From positions 2,790,001-2,854,000 of the forward strand of contig NC_015416.1 in the NCBI RefSeq assembly GCF_000204415.1: 64,000 bases of DNA, given 5' to 3'. This document shows, piece by piece, positions 53,201 through 61,819 of this stretch (positions within the stretch are counted from its first letter, which is position 1; every line of letters starts with the position of its first letter). The stretch comes from Methanothrix soehngenii GP6 (GTDB lineage: Archaea; Halobacteriota; Methanosarcinia; Methanotrichales; Methanotrichaceae). Both the position numbers and the translations under genes were made by a program. The notes beneath the pieces are model-generated. The model saw only the letters and a program-made list of their open reading frames with translations. It was not told where the DNA came from and ran no database searches.

Positions 53201-55603
53201 ATGCTGAAACCATCATTGATTGACGGATACGCTTCCTTCTTCAAGGAAATCACAAGTTATTGCCCATATCCATATCAAGAGAAGGTCTTCTCATTGCTTG
53301 ATCGTGGAAAATCCGTAGTTCTTCGAGCCCCCACTGGCTCAGGAAAAACTCTATCAGTTATTATGCCTTATCTATATCTCAGAAAAAATAATGAGAAAAT
53401 GGCGGATAGAATAATCTACGCTTTACCTATGCGTGCTTTGGCTTTTGACCTTTATAATTCGACAATACAGACAGCCGAAAAGGCCGGATTTTGTGTAGTA
53501 GAAGATCCTGAGAAAAGGAGCGGCGAAGACAGAGATTCGGAGATTTGCATAACAATACAGACGGGAGAACTCCAAAACGATCACTTTTTTGAAGGAGATA
53601 TAATTTTCACAACTATTGATCAACTGCTATCTGGTTATCTAACATTGCCCGTATCGCTTCCAGATAGACTCGGAAATATAAATATAGGTGCAATAATTGG
53701 GTCGTTAATTGTATTTGATGAAGTACATCTGATGGAGTTTCAAAGATCATTCTTAACTGCAACAGAGATGATGAATAGATTCGAGGGCTTGGCCCAGTTT
53801 TTTGTTATGACTGCCACTTTGACTGAGCCCACGCAGAAATGGCTGGCAAAGCAAATAAAGGCTGAACCCATAACCTGTAGCATAAATGAGTTAAAGAGCG
53901 TACCCGGCTATGAGAAAAGGAGCAGAGTTTATTCATTTGAAAATAGTCCGATATCCTCAGACACAGTAATCAAGAATCACAGACAAAAGACGTTGGTCAT
54001 ATGTAATAGAGTAGATAAAGCCCAACAAATCTATTCAGAGCTCAAGGAAAAGCTCATAAATGCAGATACGAAAATAGCTCTTCTGCACAGTCGCTTTTTT
54101 AAGAGGGATAGGAGCGAGATAGAGAAGAATCTGCAGCTTTGGTTTGGTAAAAGATCTGAGGATGTAAATGCAATACTGGTTTCAACCCAAGTTGTTGAAG
54201 CAGGAATTGATATTTCGTGCAATACGATGCATACCGAGTTAGCTCCCGCAAATTCTCTTATCCAGCGTGCTGGGCGATGTGCAAGGTATTCAGGAACGGG
54301 TAATGTATTCATTCATGAAATAGAGGATCCATCTAATCCACTTCCTTACCCTAAAAATGAAGTTGATGCTACCAGAAAAGAGATAAAGAATTTCAGAGAA
54401 AAAGAGCTTGATCCAGATTTTGAGAAGGATTTGGTTGAACGAGTTCATGCTCCTCTTGATGATTCAAGGCTAATTGATTCTCTTCAGAATCGTCGCGGTG
54501 AAGTGAATGAGGCAATGGATCACGGTCATTCTTCCAGCATTCAAAAGCTGATAAGAGAGGTGGACAGCGTTAATATTATTCTCACTCCAAATCCTCATAG
54601 CGAAAATTTGGAGATTTCATGGCCCGAGATGCTATCTGTTCCGAGATCAACATTATACAAGTTGAAAAAGAAGGGTGCAGATGATTGGATCTTCAAGATT
54701 CCTATCTTCAGCGATGATGAAGAGTTCAAAGGCGTAAAATGGGAAAAGGTGGAATCTGTCCGAGATATTTCCTGGCTGGTTGCATTGAATCCCAAATTTG
54801 CCAGGTATTCTCAGGAAGTTGGCCTGATATTTGGTGAAGAGGGGACGAGGTGCATTATCCTAAATAAAAAATCCCCGTATAAAAGCTATAAATATTCTTG
54901 CGAATCCTTCCAGGAACATACCCATCGCGTCATCGCAGAGGCAAGATCTTTAATTCCTCTCTCTGATAAAGGAATAATGAAACTCTCCAAAAAGATGAGG
55001 CTGGACAGAAATCATTCCATTGAGAAGATGATCCTTCTTGCTTGTGCTCTTCATGATACTGGAAAATTAAGCGTCAGGTGGCAGGGCGCTATGAACAGAT
55101 GGCAAGGAATTTCAAATCCAAATGCAGAGCAATTTATCAAAGGATTGCCCTTAGCCCATACGACTTACGATCCAGTCAAAGATTGGATAAGAATGCAGGA
55201 GCTGAAGATACAGAAAGGTCCGCATGCTGCAGAGGGAGCATATGCAGTTTTTACAATGATATTTAAAGGAAGTCAAACTATGCTTGGCGACGGCGACGAT
55301 ACACAAAATATGGCAATTGGCATCATGGCAGCTATAGCCAGGCATCATGGGCCTAGGACATCTAATCTTCAACCGTTTGAGCTGATTCCGCAAGCGAAAA
55401 ACGTATTAAATGATGCTATGAAGACGTTGGAGATTGACTTAGGGGATATGGAAATTAGCGAAACACCAAACAAGGATGTAATCGATTCATTCAGGCAGTA
55501 TTTAAAAATTAGCGAAATAGATAATGGAATTTTCCTATACTGGTTATCAGTAAGAATCATTCGATTAGCTGACCAAAGAGCAACATCTAAGATTGGAGCC
55601 TGA
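53201..55603 (+). CDS. cas3: Cas3 helicase with C-terminal HD nuclease
   Basis: 800 residues. The helicase comes first: VVLRAPTGSGKTLSVIMPYL (Walker A, about 43-50), SLIVFDEVHLMEFQ (DEVH) and LIQRAGRCARYSG (motif VI). Near residue 620 the HD domain follows: LACALHDTGKLSVRWQG (HD plus Lys), later IARHHGPR and IIRLADQRAT. Most Cas3 proteins have HD at the N-terminus, and type I-A splits the two; helicase-then-HD in one chain is the less common order. It degrades target DNA recruited by Cascade. Starts the rightward operon; cas8 begins one base after its stop codon. Confidence 0.92.
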   Translation: MLKPSLIDGYASFFKEITSYCPYPYQEKVFSLLDRGKSVVLRAPTGSGKTLSVIMPYLYLRKNNEKMADRIIYALPMRALAFDLYNSTIQTAEKAGFCVVEDPEKRSGEDRDSEICITIQTGELQNDHFFEGDIIFTTIDQLLSGYLTLPVSLPDRLGNINIGAIIGSLIVFDEVHLMEFQRSFLTATEMMNRFEGLAQFFVMTATLTEPTQKWLAKQIKAEPITCSINELKSVPGYEKRSRVYSFENSPISSDTVIKNHRQKTLVICNRVDKAQQIYSELKEKLINADTKIALLHSRFFKRDRSEIEKNLQLWFGKRSEDVNAILVSTQVVEAGIDISCNTMHTELAPANSLIQRAGRCARYSGTGNVFIHEIEDPSNPLPYPKNEVDATRKEIKNFREKELDPDFEKDLVERVHAPLDDSRLIDSLQNRRGEVNEAMDHGHSSSIQKLIREVDSVNIILTPNPHSENLEISWPEMLSVPRSTLYKLKKKGADDWIFKIPIFSDDEEFKGVKWEKVESVRDISWLVALNPKFARYSQEVGLIFGEEGTRCIILNKKSPYKSYKYSCESFQEHTHRVIAEARSLIPLSDKGIMKLSKKMRLDRNHSIEKMILLACALHDTGKLSVRWQGAMNRWQGISNPNAEQFIKGLPLAHTTYDPVKDWIRMQELKIQKGPHAAEGAYAVFTMIFKGSQTMLGDGDDTQNMAIGIMAAIARHHGPRTSNLQPFELIPQAKNVLNDAMKTLEIDLGDMEISETPNKDVIDSFRQYLKISEIDNGIFLYWLSVRIIRLADQRATSKIGA

Positions 55604-55604
55604 A

Positions 55605-57323
55605 ATGAGCCAGAGACTTTGTTTTAAAATCCCAAGGGAGACCAATACTTATGCCGATGTCCTTATGGCCTTGGGTACGGCGAGCCTACTGAATGAGATT
55701 TATGGAGATGAGGCCAGAACTACGATAGAGGATAGAGGTGATAATCTTTCCATCGAAGTCTCGAGCGATAAAGGTTTAGAGTTTTTAGATACTTTTACGC
55801 GACTTGACATAGGATATCCTTTTGTAAAACAAAAGAATGATGAGATAATACCTAACGGCGTAGACGATGTTTTTGATTATGAAAAGAATAAAGAAATTGA
55901 AGAGGCATATAATAAATTCATTAAGACATCTGGAAAAAGGAAAAATAAAATCAGCAATAAAATGATTGATTCTGGATTTGATAAGCCTTATGAACCCGAT
56001 CCTAATCTCAAGCTTCACAAAATTTTGGCATCTATGCGCAAAGGTTGGAAAAGCGACAAAGAGTTTCATGAGTACTTTATTAACAATAGAGAGAAGATAT
56101 CAAAATTAGCGATGATCAACCTTAGGCACCTGTCAGATCCATGCTTTGAGAAATGCAGTTCTGATGATCTTGACAAAATCGTATCTGGATCTCAGGTTCT
56201 TCTACCAATTGGCGGTAAAGGTGTCAATAGGTCAAAGCCAGATTCTACAGGCAAGTCTGGACTGCCGTCTGATTTCATCGATTGGTTTTCAGAATGGATG
56301 AAGTATCGTGGCATGTTTAAGTTCCTGCTTCCATATAGGAATGGAGATGATTTTAAGTTTTTAGTTATAGTTCCTAAGGATATCTCATATAATTCCGTGG
56401 TATCGATACATAATGATCTCTTTAAAATGAATTTATGGGGCGGAATAAAACTGGATATTCAGGCTACGCTCAGTCTTGCTAAAATTCTAGTCAATCATTC
56501 AGAAGAATACGATAAAGAAAAAGGTTCTTTCAAGATGCTAAATAGGCGTCCCAACCAGGTAATCGAAGGATTATATCAGGCCTATTTTAAAAGCATGGGA
56601 ACGGCTGCTTCACTGATGAACTATTCATTCATCGGGTTGCCTGGATGGTTCACAATCGATGATAATAAAACCGCGCATGAATTTATGGATATTTTAGATG
56701 AGCACGGAAAATGCATTGGTGCTCTTCAAGAAGAGATCTCCAGTGATATTCCCCTTCTCCAGGATTATCGTAATTTTCTATCCTCAGGAGATTATAGGCA
56801 TTTTCTGGAGTTTTTATCACTTTTTGGAACATATGTCATGCAGAGGAGAGAGAAAAACAAATGGGTAATGCAATTTACAGTTCAAAACCTAAGGAGGATT
56901 TTTATGGTCGATAAGGATTACTCTGAGATAATATCTGATGAAGGATTTTTGAATTTGGCATCCGCTATACGAAGAGCCACTGTTAATGCACAATATCGTA
57001 AAGCACAAGGCAGGCGAGATTGGGATATCAAGTATGGATTAGCCCAGGATTGGAAGCGAGTAGCAGAGCAGCCTGACAAGCTGGTTATTGCTATATCGGA
57101 ATTTGTCCAACAATATAACGCAGAAAATGCAAGACATGCAGAAGAGAATAAAGAAAGAAGAAAAAATATAACAACAAGAGATCTGGACCAAGTTCTAAAC
57201 TTAATCAAGAATTACGGCTCATTCCTGGTTGGAATGCTTCTCTTAGCCTACGGATATGCAAGAGATGTCAAAGAAACGGATGAATCAAATAGTACTGAAA
57301 TTAAAGAAGGTGAAATCAAATGA
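55605..57323 (+). CDS. cas8: Cas8-like large subunit
   Basis: 572 residues from the ATG at 55605 (GGAG seven bases upstream, inside the cas3 end). Assignment rests mainly on position between cas3 and cas7 and on length. RLCFKIPRETNTYADVLMAL at the start, NYSFIGLPGWFTIDD in the middle and a C-terminal helical part (about 470-570, DWKRVAEQPDKLVIAISEFV) that could replace a separate Csa5 small subunit. No nuclease motif is seen. It would recognise PAM and hold the R-loop. Exact Cas8 subtype not resolved (I-A or I-B like). Confidence 0.7.
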   Translation: MSQRLCFKIPRETNTYADVLMALGTASLLNEIYGDEARTTIEDRGDNLSIEVSSDKGLEFLDTFTRLDIGYPFVKQKNDEIIPNGVDDVFDYEKNKEIEEAYNKFIKTSGKRKNKISNKMIDSGFDKPYEPDPNLKLHKILASMRKGWKSDKEFHEYFINNREKISKLAMINLRHLSDPCFEKCSSDDLDKIVSGSQVLLPIGGKGVNRSKPDSTGKSGLPSDFIDWFSEWMKYRGMFKFLLPYRNGDDFKFLVIVPKDISYNSVVSIHNDLFKMNLWGGIKLDIQATLSLAKILVNHSEEYDKEKGSFKMLNRRPNQVIEGLYQAYFKSMGTAASLMNYSFIGLPGWFTIDDNKTAHEFMDILDEHGKCIGALQEEISSDIPLLQDYRNFLSSGDYRHFLEFLSLFGTYVMQRREKNKWVMQFTVQNLRRIFMVDKDYSEIISDEGFLNLASAIRRATVNAQYRKAQGRRDWDIKYGLAQDWKRVAEQPDKLVIAISEFVQQYNAENARHAEENKERRKNITTRDLDQVLNLIKNYGSFLVGMLLLAYGYARDVKETDESNSTEIKEGEIK

Positions 57324-57975
57324 AAATAAACTCTATAAGCATATCTGGACTATTAACCCTTAATATGCATGCATTAAATAATGAGGGCAGTGAAGGAAAC
57401 TATCTCCAGACAAGGATGGTTGAAATAGTAGATGAAAAAGGAATCGCTCATTCGGTGAATGCCATCTCGGGAGACATGTTTAAACATATTCAGGCCGATC
57501 ATCTATATTCCCTTGCACGTGAAGAAAACATATCCCTTTGCGATGGCTGCTCGAAGGACAATCCAAATAGAATAAATGTTGATAGTGGCTTTGTCCAAGG
57601 ATTTTCCGAAGGAGCAAAAGATGCAGAAATTCTTGATAAATTATTGGAAAAATGTGCAGGAGATGACATCGAGGGAATTCTCATCACGCAGGAGATAGGA
57701 AAGAAAAAAAGAGCCATCGGCAGGAAATCGATAATAGAGTTCGGTTGGGCGGTTGGTGAGCCGGAGAAAACAAAAACCGAGTCTTATTTTCATGTCAAGT
57801 TTGATCAGACCGAGAGAGCCAGTGGAAGAGGAGATGAGAGTACTGGCGCCAACATAGGGCAAAATATTTTTCACAGGCCCGCGTCAAGCGGCAGATATGC
57901 AATAATCTTAAATGCCGATTTATGTCGAATAGGTTTCCCATGGAAAACCAAAAAAAATCAAATGCAAGAGGCTAG

Positions 57976-59295
57976 CTATCCACCTCCATCAGATGACCTT
58001 TTCTGGTCGGGCTTGTTCACAGAAATATCTTCAAGCGCTCGCAAGAGAGCCTTCTTCCGGCTACTATCGCTCATTCCATAAAAGGCATCTACAATTGCAG
58101 CTACCTTATCCGTCAGATGCTCATCCTTCAAAGAAGGTTCATGGCAGGACTCATTTCGACCTTTTTTCCTCTTTCTGCAATCAACCTCTTGATAGAACTC
58201 CTGGTTGATCAGAAGATGATAAATCAGACAGATGAGTTTCCTGGCTACGGCAACGATTGCCACATTGTGCTCCTTCTTTTTGCTCAGCCTCTTGTAGAAT
58301 CTGGACAGCCCTGTATTTTTCATATTAGCTATTGTCTGGGCAGCCTCGACAAGTACAACTCGGATATACTTGGAACCGCGCTTTGTGATCCCGCATTTCC
58401 TCTTTTTGCCGGCAGATTCATTTTCTCCAGGATTGAGGCCACACCATTTCGCCAGCTGTTCAGGGGTCTGAAAATCTCTGTAATTTCCGATCTCTGACAG
58501 GATGACCGAACCTGAGATAAATGCGATTCCAGGAATGGACATAACGATAGCCAGATCCTTGCTCTTATTTTGAATCTTTTTCAGAATGTTTAGGCTTGTC
58601 TTCTCTATTTTGGATTCGACATTGTCCATGATTTCAAGAGAATCGCTGATCAGCATTCGATTTGTCTCGCTCAGTTCATTGGCAAGTGCTGATCTGATCT
58701 CGTCTTGCTTTTTCCTGATCTTTCCGGAGGGTATGCCTTTCAGGATCTCTTCGACGGGCTTGTCTTCAGCCAGACCTCTTATGATATGTGTTCCTGATTT
58801 GCAGAATATGTCGTCCATAGAAGAGCTGAGTTTAATGCCGTTTGATGAGAGATATTTGTGTATCCGATTCTTGAACTGAGTTCGTGTCTTGACATATCCT
58901 GACCTGGCTCGCGTTAGGTTCCTGAGCTCTCGGTCTTCATCGGAAAAAACCCGAGATCTCTTGATTTGATTATTCAAGCACAGAGTTGCAATACGCTTTG
59001 AATCTTTTGAATCTGATTTATCGTTTGGAATGGACTTTATCTGCAGCGGATTGGCAACAATGGTATCTATGGTTCGGCTCAGAACATCATAAATCGGGAT
59101 CCAATAGACTCCTGTAGCTTCAAATGCAACCTGTTCGCATTTGTTGTCTGCAAGCCAGTTTCTGAATCTATCAAGCTCGGATTTTGTTGTCCCAAAATTC
59201 TCTCGAATCGACGGCACTTCGTCGCCAGTTATTGTGGCAACGATCAGATCTTTATGGACATCTGCACCGCAAACTCTTTCTCTTCGTTTTTTCAT
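57976..59295 (-). CDS. IS110-family transposase (DEDD)
   Basis: 439 residues from the ATG at 59295 (KKRRERVCGADVHKDLIVAT; first Asp in GADVHKD). VAFEATGVYWIPIYDVL carries the Glu, and ANPLQIKSIPNDKSDSKDSK the two later Asp. The C-terminal Tnp20 domain has IPGIAFISGSVILSEIGNYR with the catalytic Ser and LAKWCGLNPGENESAGKKRK. The frame stays open to 59463, but that stretch overlaps the presumed non-coding end. Family members use a structured RNA to pick targets. Frame intact. Confidence 0.88.
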   Translation of the reverse strand: MKKRRERVCGADVHKDLIVATITGDEVPSIRENFGTTKSELDRFRNWLADNKCEQVAFEATGVYWIPIYDVLSRTIDTIVANPLQIKSIPNDKSDSKDSKRIATLCLNNQIKRSRVFSDEDRELRNLTRARSGYVKTRTQFKNRIHKYLSSNGIKLSSSMDDIFCKSGTHIIRGLAEDKPVEEILKGIPSGKIRKKQDEIRSALANELSETNRMLISDSLEIMDNVESKIEKTSLNILKKIQNKSKDLAIVMSIPGIAFISGSVILSEIGNYRDFQTPEQLAKWCGLNPGENESAGKKRKCGITKRGSKYIRVVLVEAAQTIANMKNTGLSRFYKRLSKKKEHNVAIVAVARKLICLIYHLLINQEFYQEVDCRKRKKGRNESCHEPSLKDEHLTDKVAAIVDAFYGMSDSSRKKALLRALEDISVNKPDQKRSSDGGG

Positions 59296-59526
59296 ATATG
59301 TCTCTGCCTGATATGGGCAGATGATCATTCCCTTATATGGGATAATTTCCCATACGCGTTCTATGACGCAGTCCCGTATTCGAGGGATATTGGCTGGTTT
59401 CAATCGCGGGATCAAGCGTCCCATAAACTTGTCAGCCTTCACTGCCCATATCAGACTTAACATGGACGGATTAAAATATCTGGTTTTCCATCCGTCACGT
59501 GTGAGCCCCTGCCTGGGCTCATGGGC
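59296..59526 (-). ncRNA. Candidate bridge-RNA region of the IS110 element
   Basis: The non-coding end upstream of the transposase, where IS110 elements encode their bridge RNA. It contains GGTTTCAAT at 59396-59404, identical to the nine bases of the rebuilt target site in cas7 that span the junction. It also has an 8-bp stem (GTGAGCCC / GGGCTCAT, 59501-59522) near the terminus. RNA ends and fold are not determined. Confidence 0.45.
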
Positions 59527-59845
59527 GTTTCAATGATATCACTTGCACCTACTCAATAGACACCGAAGAGCGCAAGAGAAGGACCGCAATTGCCCTTAAA
59601 AGCATACTTGCAGCCATCCTCAAGCCAGCTGGAGCGCACCGAAACACGCAAAATCCGCATATCGTCAATTTCCAGGGCTGCATTACTGCAAGCTCTTCGA
59701 TGCTTCCCGCTCCAACGGTGAGCGCCCTTAATGAGAATTACCTGGGAGAAATAGATGGCATATGCATTACATTGAATGAACTAAGCCCAAACTCAATAAC
59801 CAAATGGGATTTTAATAGCCTTAATGAATTCGGGTAGTCACCCCC

Positions 59846-60454
59846 TTATGCGTTGATACTTTCAGGAACCACTAGCAACATCATCATCTCGTCAATAGTC
59901 CAGATATGATCAGTTATGCCAGCTGCCATAGCTGGAGATCTGGGATCCCATTGTCTTTGATCGCTATTGGATTCTTCTCGCAAGGATTTGAGAGGTCTTC
60001 CATAGTTATAAACCATATCCTCCAAGGCACAAGAAGCCTTAAGCATCTCCTCTTCTTTTGAGAATGATAAGGTTTTTCGAACCATTCTTCCATTCATTTG
60101 TCTCGAAGTTAGATTGGTCCTTTCGACATATGCGGTATTCAATCCCAAAAAACTTGGTACCTCGTTAGGATCTCCATAGACTACTCTGTGAGTGATGCGA
60201 ATCAATCTTCCACCTGATCGATGCTTTGTAACCTGGAGACATCTCCATCCAGGCTGCGGTTGTTTTCGAGTTGGAGGTCTTCCCCTGCCAGCGTATTCAG
60301 GCGACTTCCCCCAGGTTTCAAGCATTGCTTCAGGATAACTATCATTTCCGTCGCTCGATATTGCAGGAGGTTCAATCGGATTGCAGCGATTCTTTATTTG
60401 CAGCATCATAGCCACTGCAACTTCCTCTTCATTCTTTCCTATCGCACGTCCCAC
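59846..60454 (-). CDS. IS1 transposase, catalytic part (ORF B)
   Basis: The frame is open upstream of its first ATG and reads PEEVDRGTFWRGTAIDVDTR with an active-site Asp, then GRAIGKNEEEVAVAMM, ISSDGNDSYPEAML (second Asp) and GLNTAYVERTNLTSRQMNGR with the catalytic Glu. Translation probably arrives by a -1 shift from ORF A at GGGGGAAAAAGC, so the ATG at 60454 is unlikely to be used. Confidence 0.85.
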   Translation of the reverse strand: MGRAIGKNEEEVAVAMMLQIKNRCNPIEPPAISSDGNDSYPEAMLETWGKSPEYAGRGRPPTRKQPQPGWRCLQVTKHRSGGRLIRITHRVVYGDPNEVPSFLGLNTAYVERTNLTSRQMNGRMVRKTLSFSKEEEMLKASCALEDMVYNYGRPLKSLREESNSDQRQWDPRSPAMAAGITDHIWTIDEMMMLLVVPESINA

Positions 60455-60474
60455 TCTCAGCCTGGTATCGACAT

Positions 60475-60954
60475 CTATCGCGGTACCTCGCCAGAATGTG
60501 CCTCGATCGACCTCTTCAGGATGGTTGCTTTTTCCCCCTTATGTCCTACATAGGTCCACATCGCATCGAGCTGAACTCGGGTCAGATGGTAGTTAGCCAG
60601 AAGCAAAGCCTCAATCTCTTCAACATGAGCCGATGCTTTGCGAAGCCAATCCACAATAGTCTCTTCCTTTATTCCTTTCACTCTATGGATGGCGGCAAGG
60701 CTATTTCTTTCCGCAAGCATAGCCAGACATTCGAGGATCTCTTTTGGGCTGTGATGCAGGCCATAAAAGATAGTCCCTTTATTTCCTACAAATACTCTGC
60801 CACATGTTTTGCATTTCAAACGTTGCGTGCCCTTGGAAGTGCGGCCGTATCGGACTATGTTTCCGTGATCCACTTTGCCATAGTCAGGACAGTCTTTATT
60901 CCAGCAAAACGAACCAGCAATTGCCAGTCTACCTGCCTTCATTGCATTCCCCAA
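60475..60954 (-). CDS. IS1 transposase, zinc-finger and HTH part (ORF A)
   Basis: 159 residues. A zinc finger (C-x4-C in SFCWNKDCPDY, then LKCKTCGRVFVGNKGT) is followed by a helix-turn-helix (NSLAAIHRVKGIKEETIVDW) and the start of the catalytic fold (VQLDAMWTYVGHKG, first Asp). After the G5A5 run it leaves the conserved frame and ends IEAHSGEVPR, as expected for an InsA-type product. Confidence 0.85.
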   Translation of the reverse strand: MGNAMKAGRLAIAGSFCWNKDCPDYGKVDHGNIVRYGRTSKGTQRLKCKTCGRVFVGNKGTIFYGLHHSPKEILECLAMLAERNSLAAIHRVKGIKEETIVDWLRKASAHVEEIEALLLANYHLTRVQLDAMWTYVGHKGEKATILKRSIEAHSGEVPR

Positions 60955-61046
60955 GCTAAATATGCAATGAAGGAATATAAACTTAATTAGGGGGGACTAC
61001 CTGAATTCGCATCAAAGATTAAAGAAATAATAGAATCAATTGAGAT

Positions 61047-61790
61047 ATGAGCATGACTCTGAGCAATCAAGAGTGGCTGGTCTTGGAATATTTGCCTACT
61101 AGCTTATTCACTCTTAAAATTTCAACGGCCACAAATAAAGGAGGGAAAACGCTTTTCGTTCCCACACCTTATTCAATTAAGCTATCATTCATAAATGCAG
61201 CTTTCCGTATCGGCGGAGAGGGCTTAGCCAGGGAGATATTCGGAGATATCAAGGGTTGTGATATTCGCTTATCTCCTCCAGAGAGGTTATATGTTCTTAA
61301 CACCTTTATAAAAATTCTTGATGAGAGCAGGGATAAAAATTCAGATCCCTATCAATCCACGATCGCCTACCGAGAGTTTTGCTATTTCCAGGGAATGCTT
61401 AATATAGCTTTATCTCTGACCAATTACCCTAACATAAATATTGAAAAAATAAAAGAATTAGCAGCTCATATAAATTATTTTGGAAAACGTGGAAGTTTTT
61501 TCCAATATACGAATAGTAGAACGATTCCAGATTTGCCACCTGGCTTCACAGTGAAATCAACAGATCCAGAAGGAAATATTAAGGGATATGAGATAGTTCA
61601 ACCGCTAGATGATATTGGGGAGACAGACTCAAAAGACTTATTTGATCATATAAATACATTTTCGAATAAGAAGATTGAAAGAGGCAAACATAGAATATTT
61701 GTCCTTACATATATACCCTATAAAATGGAGAAAAGCTCTAACAGATACACTGCATATGTGAATCCATACAGATGTCAAGATGCTGAATAG
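61047..61790 (+). CDS. cas5: Cas5-like Cascade subunit
   Basis: 247 residues. The start overlaps the cas7 stop (ATGA, 61047-61050) once the IS1 element is removed. GGKTLFVPTPYSIKLSFINA resembles the Cas5 strand-turn-helix that caps the crRNA 5' handle, followed by AAFRIGGEGLAREIFGDIKG and a C-terminal beta part (GKHRIFVLTYIPYKMEKSSN). Similarity is weak, so the name leans on the cas8-cas7-cas5 order. It is downstream of two insertions and may be poorly transcribed. Ends 104 bases before the first intact repeat. Confidence 0.68.
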   Translation: MSMTLSNQEWLVLEYLPTSLFTLKISTATNKGGKTLFVPTPYSIKLSFINAAFRIGGEGLAREIFGDIKGCDIRLSPPERLYVLNTFIKILDESRDKNSDPYQSTIAYREFCYFQGMLNIALSLTNYPNINIEKIKELAAHINYFGKRGSFFQYTNSRTIPDLPPGFTVKSTDPEGNIKGYEIVQPLDDIGETDSKDLFDHINTFSNKKIERGKHRIFVLTYIPYKMEKSSNRYTAYVNPYRCQDAE

Positions 61791-61819
61791 TCCCCAACTC
61801 AGCTGATGTCTTGCAAGAA

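Larger units (their letters stand above)
57938..59531 (-). mobile_element. IS110-family insertion sequence in cas7
   Basis: 1594 bp counting one copy of the junction pentamer GTTTC, which occurs at 57933-57937 and 59527-59531. Subterminal inverted repeats ATGGAAAACCA (57940-57950) and TGGTTTTCCAT (59481-59491) are perfect over 11 bp, as in the IS1111 subgroup. The transposase reads leftward, with a 231-base non-coding end upstream and only 38 bases downstream. Confidence 0.88.
59833..61001 (-). mobile_element. IS1-family insertion sequence in cas7
   Basis: 1169 bp with inverted ends GGTAGTCACCCCC and, from the right, GGTAGTCCCCCCTAATT. It is flanked by a perfect 8-bp duplication TGAATTCG (59825-59832 and 61002-61009). 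Two overlapping frames encode the transposase. It sits 14 codons before the cas7 stop. Confidence 0.92.
57320..61050 (+). pseudogene. cas7: cas7 (DevR/Csa2 family) broken by two insertion sequences
   Basis: The backbone Cascade subunit that coats crRNA. Exon-like pieces: 57320-57937, 59532-59832 and 61010-61050. Piece 1 reads ISISGLLTLNMHALNNEGSE and AVNAISGDMFKH-like INAISGDMFKHIQADHLYS, up to ADLCRIGF. Piece 2 continues NDITCTYSIDTEERKRRTAI, PAGAHRNTQNPHIVNFQG and MLPAPTVSALNENYLGEIDG. Piece 3 ends ASKIKEIIESIEI. Joined, they give one frame of 319 residues, the normal family length, starting ATGA over cas8 and ending ATGA over cas5. No other lesion is present, so both insertions look recent. 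Confidence 0.92.

Noticed and set aside
59296-59463. N-terminal extension of the IS110 transposase to 59463
   Set aside because: The family starts near the first Asp motif. The extension covers the presumed non-coding end and the candidate guide segment.
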